Below are positions 15,144-23,121 of a stretch of 48,821 bases of DNA, in pieces. Positions within the stretch are counted from its first letter, which is position 1; every line of letters begins with the position of its first letter. Made by a program: the position numbers and the translations under genes. The notes below the pieces were generated by a model. That model was given only the letters and a program-made list of their open reading frames with translations. It ran no database searches and was not told where the DNA came from. This DNA is from CAYFMH01 sp964344775 (GTDB lineage Bacteria > Patescibacteriota > Gracilibacteria > UBA4473): assembly GCA_964344775.1 (NCBI GenBank), contig CAYFOO010000005.1, positions 1 to 48,821 on the forward strand, written 5' to 3'.

Positions 15144-16037
15144 ATGGCAGTGCAAATTTTTTATGATCGGGAGTTTTCAGAGCTTACTTTTTATGGAGTA
15201 GGAGGTCCTGTAGATGAGATGTATGAAGTAGATGATATTTTGGAATTTTCTGATATTTGGGCAGAAACAGTATCGCAAAAAATTCCAAAACTAGTGATTG
15301 GAAAAGGATCCAACCTGCTTCCAGCCGATAGTGGATTTCGAGGACGGGTTTTTATTCCCAAATTTGAGGCAACTATTTGGAAAGACAATGTGGTGACGGT
15401 GGAAGCGGGCAAAAATTTCCAGGCTTTCATTGAGGAAACCAATGAAAAAGGATTTGCAGATTTGTGTAATCTGAGTGGAATCCCTGGGAATGTGGGAGGA
15501 TTTGTCAGAGGAAATGCCGGAGCTTTGGGGTCAGAAATTTCGGACTTTTGTGTCGGGGTGGAGTATTTGGATGAGAATGGAATTTTGCAAAAATTATCAA
15601 ACAAAGATTGCCGGTTTGGTTATCGAGAAAGTATTTTTAAAGAAAAACCGGATTGGTGTGTGGTGCGAGGAATTTTTTTGTTGAAAAAAACTGTAGGGAC
15701 GCATTGTAATGCGTCCCTACAGAAAACAAAAGAAATTCTTGCACAACGTTGGCAAAAAAATCCTGGAGGTAGGTCAGGAGGTTGCCTTTTTAAAAACCCC
15801 GAAGGAGAGATTGCGGGGAGACTTTTGGACGAGTGTGGGGCGAAGGGGGATCAGGTGGGGCAGGCACAAATTTCTGAGAAACATGCGAATTTTTTTCTCA
15901 ATTTAGGAGGAGCCACACAAGCAGATATTTTGGCCCTAGCTCGGAAATGGCAGAAGATTGTTTTGGAAAAAAAAGGGATAAAACTCGAGCCGGAGATTTT
16001 TATTTGTGATGAAAAGGGGCAGAAAATTGAGTTATAA
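15144..16037 (+). CDS. murB: UDP-N-acetylenolpyruvoylglucosamine reductase
   Basis: 297 residues. MurB reduces UDP-GlcNAc-enolpyruvate to UDP-MurNAc with NADPH and FAD, a committed step of peptidoglycan synthesis. The FAD-binding segments LVIGKGSNLL and LSGIPGNVGGFVRGNAGALG, the motif GYRESIFK and the C-terminal GGRSGGCLFKNP and ISEKHANFFLN are all recognisable. The catalytic Ser position in GSxFKNP reads Cys here (GGCLFKNP), a substitution I believe also occurs in other MurB proteins. Around residues 183-193 a 32-bp palindromic repeat has entered in frame, adding roughly VGTHCNASLQ between the strand GIFLLKK and the helix KEILAQRW. The frame is kept, so the enzyme is probably active. Confidence 0.93.
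   Translation: MAVQIFYDREFSELTFYGVGGPVDEMYEVDDILEFSDIWAETVSQKIPKLVIGKGSNLLPADSGFRGRVFIPKFEATIWKDNVVTVEAGKNFQAFIEETNEKGFADLCNLSGIPGNVGGFVRGNAGALGSEISDFCVGVEYLDENGILQKLSNKDCRFGYRESIFKEKPDWCVVRGIFLLKKTVGTHCNASLQKTKEILAQRWQKNPGGRSGGCLFKNPEGEIAGRLLDECGAKGDQVGQAQISEKHANFFLNLGGATQADILALARKWQKIVLEKKGIKLEPEIFICDEKGQKIEL
15691..15722. repeat. GTAGGG-family palindrome inside murB
   Basis: The arm CTGTAGGGACGCATT (15691-15705) and its exact complement (15708-15722) flank a GT spacer. The 32 bp are read in frame by murB and encode a peptide close to TVGTHCNASLQ, with no counterpart in ordinary MurB. Confidence 0.75.
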
Positions 16038-16046
16038 AAAATATTC

Positions 16047-16129
16047 TGTCATTCCTGACTTGATCAGGAATCTATTTGCACCTCTATTTTTTATGTATAA
16101 TCTGGATTCTCGTTTTCACGGGAATGACA
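16047..16129. repeat. MITE-like element with TGTCATTCC terminal inverted repeats
   Basis: TGTCATTCC (16047-16055) and GGAATGACA (16121-16129) are perfect 9-bp terminal inverted repeats bounding 83 bp. An internal hairpin TCCTGA/TCAGGA follows the left end, and TATAAT (16096-16101) lies inside. The element fills the gap between murB and the MFS gene and may bring that gene a -10 box. Confidence 0.65.
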
Positions 16130-16142
16130 AGAAAGGAATAAA

Positions 16143-17318
16143 ATGAAAAAATTCTCATCATCTGTCGCTTCCAATATTTGGAAATTGTATGTTTTTAATA
16201 CTCTTCGATGGGCATTTATCATTGTGCCGATCATTGTGCTTTTTTACCAAGATCATGGCTTATCCATGAAGGAGATTTTTATCATTCAGTCAGTTGCTTC
16301 GATCATTATTTTGGGAATGGAGATTCCATCGGGGTATTTTTCTGATCGAATCGGACGAAAATTAGCTCTTCTGGTAGGGAGTATTACCTATCTCATGGGT
16401 TTTGGGCTTTATTGTATTTCTTTTGATTTTTGGGGTTTTATTTGGGCAGAAATATTTTTGGCACTGGGGATCAGTTTTTTTTCTGGAACGGATTCTGCCA
16501 TTCTCTATGACACGTTGCTCGAACTCAAAAAAGAAGAAAAATATAAACACTTCGCTGGGAGAATGATCATGGCTGGGAGCTTCGGAGAAGCAATCGCTTC
16601 TATTTGTGGAGGATTTTTGGCAGTTGTGAGTTTGCGAACACCTTTTTATGCACAAGTGTTGGTGGCACTATTTATCGTTTTTGTAGTACTAGCCCTACGA
16701 GAGCCAACGCTACACAAGCCGCAAAACGGGAAAAAAATGTTAGAAATCTTCAAGTATGCTCTTTTTGAACATGCAGAAATCAGATGGCTTACGATTACCC
16801 ATGCGATTCTCATGACTTCGGGAATTACGATGTTTTGGTTTACTCAGCCTTATTTCAAAGCCGTAGGTCTGCCATTGGTAATTTTTGGGCTAGTTTTTGC
16901 AGCTCTTCGCTTTGGGACTGGAGCCTTTTCTTACTTCGCAGATCCGATCGAACAAAAATTAGGGAAAAAGTTTTCACTAATTTTATTACTCGTTTTACCA
17001 GCTATTGGATATTTTCTATTAGGATTTTATCAAACTTTGTGGGCGATTGGATTTTTCTTTATTTTCCAGTTTGTTCGGGGATTCGCTGAGCCAGTGCTCC
17101 AAGACTATGTAAACCGCTTGGTTCATTCAGATATTCGAGCAACAGTTTTATCTGTAAGCAGCTTTACTGGGAGATTGTTTTTTGCTTTTTTTGGCCCCTT
17201 CATGGGATGGATAAATGACCTTTATTCACTTCAGACTGCCCTTCTGATGGGCGGAGGGATTTTTGCAATTTTGGGAATGATTTCTTTATTCTTTTTGCAC
17301 CGAAATAGAGTGCTCTAA
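16143..17318 (+). CDS. Major facilitator superfamily transporter
   Basis: 391 residues with about 12 membrane segments. The MFS signature loop after helix 2 is clear: GYFSDRIGRK (64-73), matching GxxxDRxGRK. Acidic residues in helix 1-4 loops and the DSAILYDTLLELKKEEKY segment fit drug/metabolite antiporters, but the substrate cannot be told. It is preceded by a MITE-like repeat. Its stop codon overlaps the end of the convergent unknown gene by 4 bp. Confidence 0.85.
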   Translation: MKKFSSSVASNIWKLYVFNTLRWAFIIVPIIVLFYQDHGLSMKEIFIIQSVASIIILGMEIPSGYFSDRIGRKLALLVGSITYLMGFGLYCISFDFWGFIWAEIFLALGISFFSGTDSAILYDTLLELKKEEKYKHFAGRMIMAGSFGEAIASICGGFLAVVSLRTPFYAQVLVALFIVFVVLALREPTLHKPQNGKKMLEIFKYALFEHAEIRWLTITHAILMTSGITMFWFTQPYFKAVGLPLVIFGLVFAALRFGTGAFSYFADPIEQKLGKKFSLILLLVLPAIGYFLLGFYQTLWAIGFFFIFQFVRGFAEPVLQDYVNRLVHSDIRATVLSVSSFTGRLFFAFFGPFMGWINDLYSLQTALLMGGGIFAILGMISLFFLHRNRVL

Positions 17319-17818
17319 TTTGTTGGAATAGCGGATAGCTGTTGAACAACTGCTGAACAACCACTATTGTTTTTTAGAAACCTTGTCGCATTTTTATCTC
17401 CAGCCTCAGCCATCACCTGCATAAATCGAAAAACGACAATATGTTGGAAAACATCCGGTTTCAGAGATGTAAGAGGTGCACCGCTTGTAAGTGCTTTTAC
17501 CGCTCTTTGAAAATTTTGGATGGAGAAATCTCTTGTTTCTAATCCTTTTTGAGTTCTAATAAGTTCTAAAAACTTGGTAATTCGTTCCATAGAACTAGCT
17601 AAAGAGGATTTATCTTCAGCACTAATTTCACCTTTCAAAACTTCATTAGTTCTTGCCAGGAAACCTTTTGCTTCTTCTAGAGCACACTCATAGCCGGCTT
17701 TTAGATCTGCAGGAATTGCTTTTGTTTTTTCTTTTGAAAGTTTCAAAGCTTTTTTGCATGCTTGCATCGATTCCAAACTGCCTGGCTCCGTTTGAGGAGA
17801 ATTTACTTGGGTTGTCAT
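17315..17818 (-). CDS. Small helical protein of unknown function
   Basis: 167 residues, predicted soluble and mostly helical with no signal peptide. The segment MQACKKALKLSKEKT, then LKAGYECALEEAKGFLARTNEVL, contains two cysteines. GYxCA resembles a segment in the small protein encoded at 39,077, but the match is too short to claim homology. I do not recognise a family. An upstream TTGACA-N16-TATTTA on the minus strand (about 17,855-17,882) may be its promoter, divergent from the cysteine desulfurase. Confidence 0.65.
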   Translation of the reverse strand: MTTQVNSPQTEPGSLESMQACKKALKLSKEKTKAIPADLKAGYECALEEAKGFLARTNEVLKGEISAEDKSSLASSMERITKFLELIRTQKGLETRDFSIQNFQRAVKALTSGAPLTSLKPDVFQHIVVFRFMQVMAEAGDKNATRFLKNNSGCSAVVQQLSAIPTN

Positions 17819-17938
17819 TTTTATAAAAAATTAAAAAATAAATATTGCAATCTTTAAATATCTATAAAATGAAAATTGTCAAATATTTTCTAAGAAATTT
17901 GCAATATTATCCCTTTCGATCTAAAAGAAACATCAGAA

Positions 17939-19108
17939 ATGACATCAATCTATCTTGATCATGCCGCTGCAACTCCGACGTACTCGGAAGTTTTATCTGC
18001 TATGCAAGAAGCGGCTGAAATTTTTGGGAATCCCAGTTCGGTACATTCTCATGGGCGAGCAGCGAGGGATCTGATCGATGCAGCACGGATCAGTTGTGCG
18101 AAGCTATTAGATTGTGAGACTTCAGAAATCATCTTTACTTCCGGGGCCACAGAGAGTGTGAATTTGGCGATGGTGGGGGGGTTTTTGGGACGTTGTACTC
18201 AACACCCCTCTACTCCCGATAAAACAAATGTGTCTCCCCTCGGAAAGGGGAGAATTTTTTTGTCTCCGCTGTGTCATGCGTCGATGTGGGGAGCGGCGGA
18301 ATTCCTAGAAAAACACTTCGGAGCTGAAATTTGTTTACTACCAATTACAAAGGAAGGATTTTTTGCACCAGCAGTTTTTGAAAATGGTTTTTTTGAAGAT
18401 GCTACTTTGATTGCGGTAGAACACGGGAATTCAGAAATTGGTTTGATTCAGTCCGTAGAAAAAATTGGAGAAACAATTAGAAACTGCAAAAATCCTCCTA
18501 TTTTTATCGTTGATGCGGCTGCTTCGATCGTTACAGAAGATATTTCATTACAAAAATTAGGGGCTGATTTTATCGCTCTTTCTGGGGAGAAATTTGGTGG
18601 ACCAAAGGGGGCTGGGATCTTACTCAAAAGCAAAAATGTAAAATTGGAGCCACTTTTTCTAGGAAGTCATGAGTTTGGATTTCGTGGGGGAACAGAGAAT
18701 GTTCTGGGAATTGTGGGAATCGCAAAATCACTTGAAATTCATGAAAAAAATAAAAATTCTTTAAAAAAGCAATTTTTAGAATTCCATCAATTTGCTCGCA
18801 ACTTTTTTGAACAGAATTTTCCACAGCTCCAAATCACTACTCCCAAACAAGAATTTCTTCCCCACATTTTTCACTTTCTTTTGGAGACTGGAGATGCACC
18901 TACTTTTGTGACAAAATGTGATTTGGCTGGTTTATCAATTTCAGCAGGAAGTGCGTGTGGGAGTGGAAATGTGAGTGGCTCTCGAGTTCTAGAAAAAATG
19001 GGTTTTTCCAAAGTAGAATCCCAGAGAGGGGTGAGAATCTCTTTCGGACCAGGAACGACAAAAAAAGAGCTTGAGAAAGCTTGGAAAGTTATCGATAAGA
19101 ATTTTTAA
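17939..19108 (+). CDS. Cysteine desulfurase, NifS/IscS type
   Basis: 389 residues. PLP enzyme that takes sulfur from cysteine for Fe-S clusters and tRNA thiolation. Landmarks: IYLDHAAATPTYSEV at the N-terminus, FGNPSSVHSHGRAA, IIFTSGATESVNLA, HGNSEIGLIQ, the PLP-lysine segment ALSGEKFGGPKGAGIL, GTENVLGIVG, and the active-site loop SAGSACGSGNVSGSRVL with the catalytic Cys. The region between VGGFLGRCTQ and GRIFLSPLCHAS contains a repeat-derived peptide (about HPSTPDKTNVSPLGKG), in the loop before the substrate-side His. The repeat also places a hairpin followed by seven T residues in the coding strand, so premature termination is possible. No iscU or other Fe-S gene is adjacent. Confidence 0.92.
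   Translation: MTSIYLDHAAATPTYSEVLSAMQEAAEIFGNPSSVHSHGRAARDLIDAARISCAKLLDCETSEIIFTSGATESVNLAMVGGFLGRCTQHPSTPDKTNVSPLGKGRIFLSPLCHASMWGAAEFLEKHFGAEICLLPITKEGFFAPAVFENGFFEDATLIAVEHGNSEIGLIQSVEKIGETIRNCKNPPIFIVDAAASIVTEDISLQKLGADFIALSGEKFGGPKGAGILLKSKNVKLEPLFLGSHEFGFRGGTENVLGIVGIAKSLEIHEKNKNSLKKQFLEFHQFARNFFEQNFPQLQITTPKQEFLPHIFHFLLETGDAPTFVTKCDLAGLSISAGSACGSGNVSGSRVLEKMGFSKVESQRGVRISFGPGTTKKELEKAWKVIDKNF
18204..18252. repeat. In-frame repeat with hairpin in the cysteine desulfurase gene
   Basis: The 35 nt at 18204-18238 match guaA 47331-47365 at about 29 positions. ACCCCTCT and GATAAAACAAATGTGTCTCC keep the same spacing in both. A hairpin follows, CTCCCCT (18234-18240) with AGGGGAG (18246-18252), and then a run of seven T. 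Confidence 0.8.
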
Positions 19109-19111
19109 AAT

Positions 19112-19585
19112 CTAGGCAACCGAAAGAATCTTGTATTCGAAGCTTCCCCCGGGGGCTTCTACTTTTACTTTTTCTTTCGCTTTTTTTCCAATGATTGCTC
19201 CTCCCACTGGAGATTCATTGGAAATTCTATGCATAGTAGGATCTGATTCTGTAGTTCCTACGATGGTATACTCATGTTTTTCTCCATTTGGGAGTTCCAA
19301 TTTTACTGTTGAACCGATTTGGATTGTGTCAGCTTTTTTGGCATTTGATTCTTTGATGATTTCCGCACTTTTTATTTGATCTTCCAACTCTGCGATTCGA
19401 GCTTCTACAAAAGCTTGTTGATTCTTTGCTTCGTCATACTCAGCATTTTCTGATAAATCCCCATAAGAAACCGCTTCTGCCAATCTTTGAGCTACTTCCT
19501 TTCGAGAAACGGTCTTCAGTTGTTCGAGTTCTTCTTCCAGTTTCTTGAGTCCAGCGGCGGTGACGAGTACTTTTTGATCGGCCAT
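19112..19585 (-). CDS. greA: Transcription elongation factor GreA
   Basis: 157 residues from the ATG at 19585; a TTG 9 nt upstream is less likely. GreA enters the RNA polymerase secondary channel and triggers transcript cleavage in backtracked complexes. The N-terminal coiled coil (LTAAGLKKLEEELEQL-like segment) carries the acidic tip YGDLSENAEYDEAK with Asp43 and Glu46. The C-terminal FKBP-like domain has IGSTVKLELPNGEKHEYTIVG and ISNESPVGGAIIGKKAKEKV. Size and motifs are normal. It has its own promoter and converges with the cysteine desulfurase 3 bp away. Confidence 0.95.
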   Translation of the reverse strand: MADQKVLVTAAGLKKLEEELEQLKTVSRKEVAQRLAEAVSYGDLSENAEYDEAKNQQAFVEARIAELEDQIKSAEIIKESNAKKADTIQIGSTVKLELPNGEKHEYTIVGTTESDPTMHRISNESPVGGAIIGKKAKEKVKVEAPGGSFEYKILSVA

Positions 19586-19619
19586 ATTTAACAATTTTTA
19601 AAAAGTAGAAAGCTGGGCG

Positions 19620-19647
19620 ATCGTATGGAAAAAAAGGCGTAAGTCAA
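19620..19647 (-). promoter_or_regulatory. Promoter of greA, TTGACT-N16-TACGAT
   Basis: Read on the minus strand, TTGACT (19647-19642) and TACGAT (19625-19620) are 16 nt apart. They lie about 35 nt upstream of the greA start codon. Confidence 0.5.
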
Positions 19648-19670
19648 GACCTTTGATTGAGATCATAAAT

Positions 19671-20960
19671 TCAAGTACTAAACCGAACAAAAAGAAGTGT
19701 GACAGCTACTCCAACAATTGTAATGAATCCGACGCTGTAGGTGATTTTTTTCAATAACTCTCTTGAACCAAGAATGGCTACGTAGATTATTTTTATGATA
19801 GTATTGGTAAAAAGTGCCAAAGCGATAGCATTTCTAGATACTTCAAATTTTGCTACTCCGAGTTTTAGTGATTCTAGGGTAGAAAGTACTATCGCATCTA
19901 CATCGATTATTCCGGAGAGGGCCGCGGCTGCATAAACTCCTGAATCTCCAAAATATCTTCGTCCAATTTCTCGGGCAAAAAGAATTAAAAGGAAAACAAT
20001 TCCAAATTGGAGTGCAGGTTTCAATTCAAAAGGACTTTCTAGTTCGATTTTAGGATTTTTTTTCCAAAACCACCGACGTTCGTGACTAGTCTGCCAAAAG
20101 AAATAATAGGCCGCAATTAATGAGGCAATTCCCATAGAAATAGGAATAAGAATTAGTTCTTTAATCATTTGTTGAGATCCCAGGAGAACAATTTCAAATA
20201 CCACTCGAAATTCCATAGTGGCCAATCCGATGAGAATTCCTACAGCAAAAATGTCATTTAGATTTACTTTCTTTGACTGAGCAGCGAGTGAGGTAGTGAC
20301 AGCAGTACTTGAGATCAGTGCTCCCAAAAGTCCGGTAAGTGGGATCCCTCCTTTTGCCCCAAAATATTTCGTTAAAAAATATCCCACAAATCCGATCCCG
20401 GAGATCAACATCACGAGGAGCCAAACCGTAAAAGGAACAAAAACTCCCCATGGATCTACGGGCTCTCGTGGTAGAAAAGGGAGTATTACCCCGGACAAAA
20501 GCAAAAGCTGAAGAGCTCCAATCCATTCTTTGTAGTTAAGTGTAGCTACAAATTCGTGCAATTTTTCTTTAAACATGTTTAGGCTCGCGAGTAGCACCGT
20601 CAGAATAATGGCTAATATTTGCTGTTCTAATCCTACTAGTACTCCGATCCAAAAAGTAAAAATAGCAGATAACTCGGTAGTTATTCCAATTCTTTTCATC
20701 CCAAAGCTTCCATGAGCATAGGCAATACCCACCAGTACCATGAGGGCGGCAAAGAAGGGCAAAGGCATCAATTCATTTCCAAAGAAGGTAGACATCGCTC
20801 CCATCGCACAGATCAGTGTCATGGTTCGCATCCCCATAAAACTCTGGTTTTTAAAGGATTCACTAGCCTTCATCTCTCGTCTGATACCCAGGAATGCTCC
20901 CAAACAGATAGCGATAACCAGTTCGGCGATTGGATGCGTGAGTGAAAAACTTTCAAGCAT
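19671..20960 (-). CDS. MgtC/SapB-DUF4010 family membrane protein
   Basis: 429 residues with about 12 hydrophobic segments. The N-terminal half matches MgtC/SapB: LVIAICLGAFLGIRREMKAS, then GMRTMTLICAMGAMSTFF. The C-terminal half is the DUF4010 membrane domain (FGAKGGIPLTGLLGALISSTAVTTSLAAQSKK, GVYAAAALSGIIDVDAIVLS). Such fusions are widespread inner-membrane proteins of unknown transport role; MgtC alone modulates the F-type ATP synthase and magnesium homeostasis in pathogens. The gene is transcribed alone, with its start 128 bp from the divergent HAD gene. Confidence 0.85.
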   Translation of the reverse strand: MLESFSLTHPIAELVIAICLGAFLGIRREMKASESFKNQSFMGMRTMTLICAMGAMSTFFGNELMPLPFFAALMVLVGIAYAHGSFGMKRIGITTELSAIFTFWIGVLVGLEQQILAIILTVLLASLNMFKEKLHEFVATLNYKEWIGALQLLLLSGVILPFLPREPVDPWGVFVPFTVWLLVMLISGIGFVGYFLTKYFGAKGGIPLTGLLGALISSTAVTTSLAAQSKKVNLNDIFAVGILIGLATMEFRVVFEIVLLGSQQMIKELILIPISMGIASLIAAYYFFWQTSHERRWFWKKNPKIELESPFELKPALQFGIVFLLILFAREIGRRYFGDSGVYAAAALSGIIDVDAIVLSTLESLKLGVAKFEVSRNAIALALFTNTIIKIIYVAILGSRELLKKITYSVGFITIVGVAVTLLFVRFST

Positions 20961-21088
20961 ATTTATGATATATTCTCTTAATTATACCACAAAATAAGGG
21001 GGAAAGAAAGGGGAAATGTGGTGTTTTTGCTTGTTTTGAAAGTTAAAAATGGATTAAATGGAAAAGGGGTAAAAATAAAAATAAAAAA

Positions 21089-21589
21089 ATGCTCGAGAGA
21101 GGTGAACCTTGTCATGTGCTTGATTTTGATCAAACATTGGTACCAACTCCAGAGTTGGTTTACAATCATCCTGATTTTTTTGATTTACGATTGCATCGTG
21201 GAGACAGTTTTGTTCCTGTTTTACAACGAAAAGGAGCTGAATCTATGGACCGTTTTTTGAATTTATTTTCTCCGTCACAGTTAGAGCCAAGAATTTTGAG
21301 GGAAACAGAAAACACACACCGGTTGATTTTGACGGCTGGGGTATCAGAAATACAAAAGGCAAAAGTAGCACGAACCGGTTTGGGAAATAATGAAAACCTA
21401 TTTGTGTCGGAGGGGGCGATGAAAACCCAGGCTTTAATCGATTATTTTAATAAAAAATTAGCCAATGAAGGAGTTTTGCCTTCGGAAGTACATGTTTGGG
21501 AAGATCGTCCAGAACAAATAAATAGACAAATGTTAGAAATCGCTTTGCAAACAAGGTTTGCATTGCATCATGTAAAATTATCCCCTTGA
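21089..21589 (+). CDS. Small HAD-superfamily phosphatase-like protein
   Basis: 166 residues. All four HAD motifs are visible: HVLDFDQTLVPT with nucleophile Asp12 and Asp14, LILTAG with Thr82, EGAMKTQALIDYF with Lys112, and VWEDRPEQI with Glu138-Asp139. The core is compact with a minimal cap, similar to HAD domains linked to nucleic-acid or nucleotide end processing, but the substrate is unknown. The start at MLERGEPCHV places motif I at the usual depth. It is the first of a run of four plus-strand genes. Confidence 0.75.
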   Translation: MLERGEPCHVLDFDQTLVPTPELVYNHPDFFDLRLHRGDSFVPVLQRKGAESMDRFLNLFSPSQLEPRILRETENTHRLILTAGVSEIQKAKVARTGLGNNENLFVSEGAMKTQALIDYFNKKLANEGVLPSEVHVWEDRPEQINRQMLEIALQTRFALHHVKLSP

Positions 21590-21660
21590 GGAGGACCAAC
21601 TTTTTCAACTGTAAATTAGGAAACCTTGCTTAAAAACCACTTTTTGCTATCAAGTGGCGG

Positions 21661-23058
21661 ATGCAACTTCCTGAATTACTCATGCCAGCTGGAGATATTG
21701 AGAAAGCTTACGTGGCTTTTCGATATGGGGCAGATGCGATTTATTGTGGAGTGCCGATGTTTTCTCTGCGGACACGGGAGAACGTTTTTACTGAGAAAAA
21801 TATCGAAGAAATCGTAAAATACGCTCACAAAAATGGAAAAAAAGTCTATGTGACGGCTAATGCTTTTCCGCATCAGTACATGGTGAAGTTATTTGAGAAC
21901 CACCTCAAATTTCTCGAAAAAGTGAAGCCAGACGGGATTATTTTTGCGGATTTGGGAGTTCTCGCTCTCGCCAATGAGCACGCACCTTCGGTTCCCAAAC
22001 ATTTATCCGTTCAAACCTCAACCATGAATATCCCGGCCATGAAAATGTGGCAATCAATGGGGGTGGAGCGGGTGATTCTCGCCCGAGAGATGGCTCTGCG
22101 TGAAGTAGCAGAAATTCATGCACAGTTGCCAGATTTGGAGTTGGAGTACTTTGTTCATGGGGCGGTATGTATGGCGTATTCGGGGCGATGTTTGCTTTCT
22201 GTTTTTAACTCTGGACGAGATGCCAACTGTGGAGCCTGCAACCACAGTTGTCGGTGGAATTATCAGGTGAGGGATGAGGAAGGGAGAGTGGTAGATGTGC
22301 GTGGGCATTATGAGAGTGATCCTGATGTTTGTACTCAAAATCCCTCAGACTCTCCTAACGTCGAGCCAGCTCCCTTCAAAAAAGGGAGCGAAAAAGGAAT
22401 TCGAGAGTTTGAAAAAGGGAATCTGATCGAGGAAGAGAAGCGAAAAGGCGAACTAATTCCGGTGGAGGAGGACTTCCATGGGGTGCACATCATGAGTTCT
22501 CGAGATATGTGTATGATCGAGTATTTGAAAGAGATCCAAGAAGCGGGGATTTGTTCACTCAAAGTGGAAGGTCGAAATAAGACAATTTATTACCTTGCCA
22601 CGGTGGCACGGGCGTATCGTCGAGCGTTGGACGATTTAGCAGCAGGGAAAGAATTTAATCTCAAACTTTGGGAAGAAATTCATGCCACGGCCAATCGAGG
22701 ATTTTTCCCAGGATTTGCACAGGGACGACCGACGAAAGGAGATATCCAATACGAAGGGAACAAATCTACGAGCACCAAAGAATTTTGCGGAGTAGTGAAG
22801 AAATGGGAAGACGGGAGAATAGAAATTGAGGTGAAAAATAGAATTGAGGCGGGCACAGAATTGGAATTTATTTTTCCGAATATGGAGGATGATTTTTTGA
22901 TTTCAGCGGAAAATTTGCAGTTTGGAAATGAAAAAGTAGAAATACTGCACGGAGGCGATACCAATAAAAAGGCTTCTCTGAAATGCGAAAAGGAGGTGCC
23001 AGCAGGGATTCTCATTCGGCAAAAGACGCAGAATCCGAGTCAGAAAATTGGGGATTAG
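21661..23058 (+). CDS. Peptidase U32 family protein (TrhP/YegQ-like)
   Basis: 465 residues. The N-terminal TIM-barrel region (LPELLMPAGDIEKAYVAFRYGADAIYCG) and the U32 signature LEYFVHGAVCMAYSGRCLLS (161-180) are diagnostic. Cysteines 170, 177, 193 and 197 fit the pattern of U32 proteins such as UbiU/UbiV that hold a [4Fe-4S] cluster. Family members act in RNA hydroxylation (TrhP, tRNA U34; RlhA) or quinone synthesis rather than proteolysis. Length and the C-terminal beta domain favour TrhP. Residues about 226-262 contain an insertion (NPSDSPNVEPAPFKKGSEKG and following charged residues) between NYQVRDEEGRV and LIPVEEDFHGVHIMSSRD. Its DNA carries a repeat hairpin, so it is probably repeat-derived. 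Confidence 0.88.
   Translation: MQLPELLMPAGDIEKAYVAFRYGADAIYCGVPMFSLRTRENVFTEKNIEEIVKYAHKNGKKVYVTANAFPHQYMVKLFENHLKFLEKVKPDGIIFADLGVLALANEHAPSVPKHLSVQTSTMNIPAMKMWQSMGVERVILAREMALREVAEIHAQLPDLELEYFVHGAVCMAYSGRCLLSVFNSGRDANCGACNHSCRWNYQVRDEEGRVVDVRGHYESDPDVCTQNPSDSPNVEPAPFKKGSEKGIREFEKGNLIEEEKRKGELIPVEEDFHGVHIMSSRDMCMIEYLKEIQEAGICSLKVEGRNKTIYYLATVARAYRRALDDLAAGKEFNLKLWEEIHATANRGFFPGFAQGRPTKGDIQYEGNKSTSTKEFCGVVKKWEDGRIEIEVKNRIEAGTELEFIFPNMEDDFLISAENLQFGNEKVEILHGGDTNKKASLKCEKEVPAGILIRQKTQNPSQKIGD
22369..22389. repeat. Hairpin repeat inside the U32 gene
   Basis: GCTCCCTT (22369-22376) pairs exactly with AAGGGAGC (22382-22389). It is preceded by a CCCTCAGACTCTCC tract, like the ACCCCTCT starts of the guaA and desulfurase copies. 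It lies in frame in a segment absent from ordinary U32 proteins. Confidence 0.6.
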
Positions 23059-23090
23059 TACATGATTTTATAAAAAAAACTTGAAATAGT

Positions 23091-23121
23091 TTGCAGTTTA
23101 CTGTAAACTGTAAACTATAAA
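23091..23121 (+). promoter_or_regulatory. Putative promoter with GTTTAC/GTAAAC operator array
   Basis: GTTTAC (23096-23101), GTAAAC (23103-23108) and GTAAAC (23110-23115) form a 13-bp perfect palindrome plus a further half-site. They lie directly between a TTGCAG -35-like box (23091-23096) and a TATAAA -10-like box (23116-23121). The array ends 6 nt before the ATG of the winged-helix gene and is well placed for autorepression. Confidence 0.55.
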
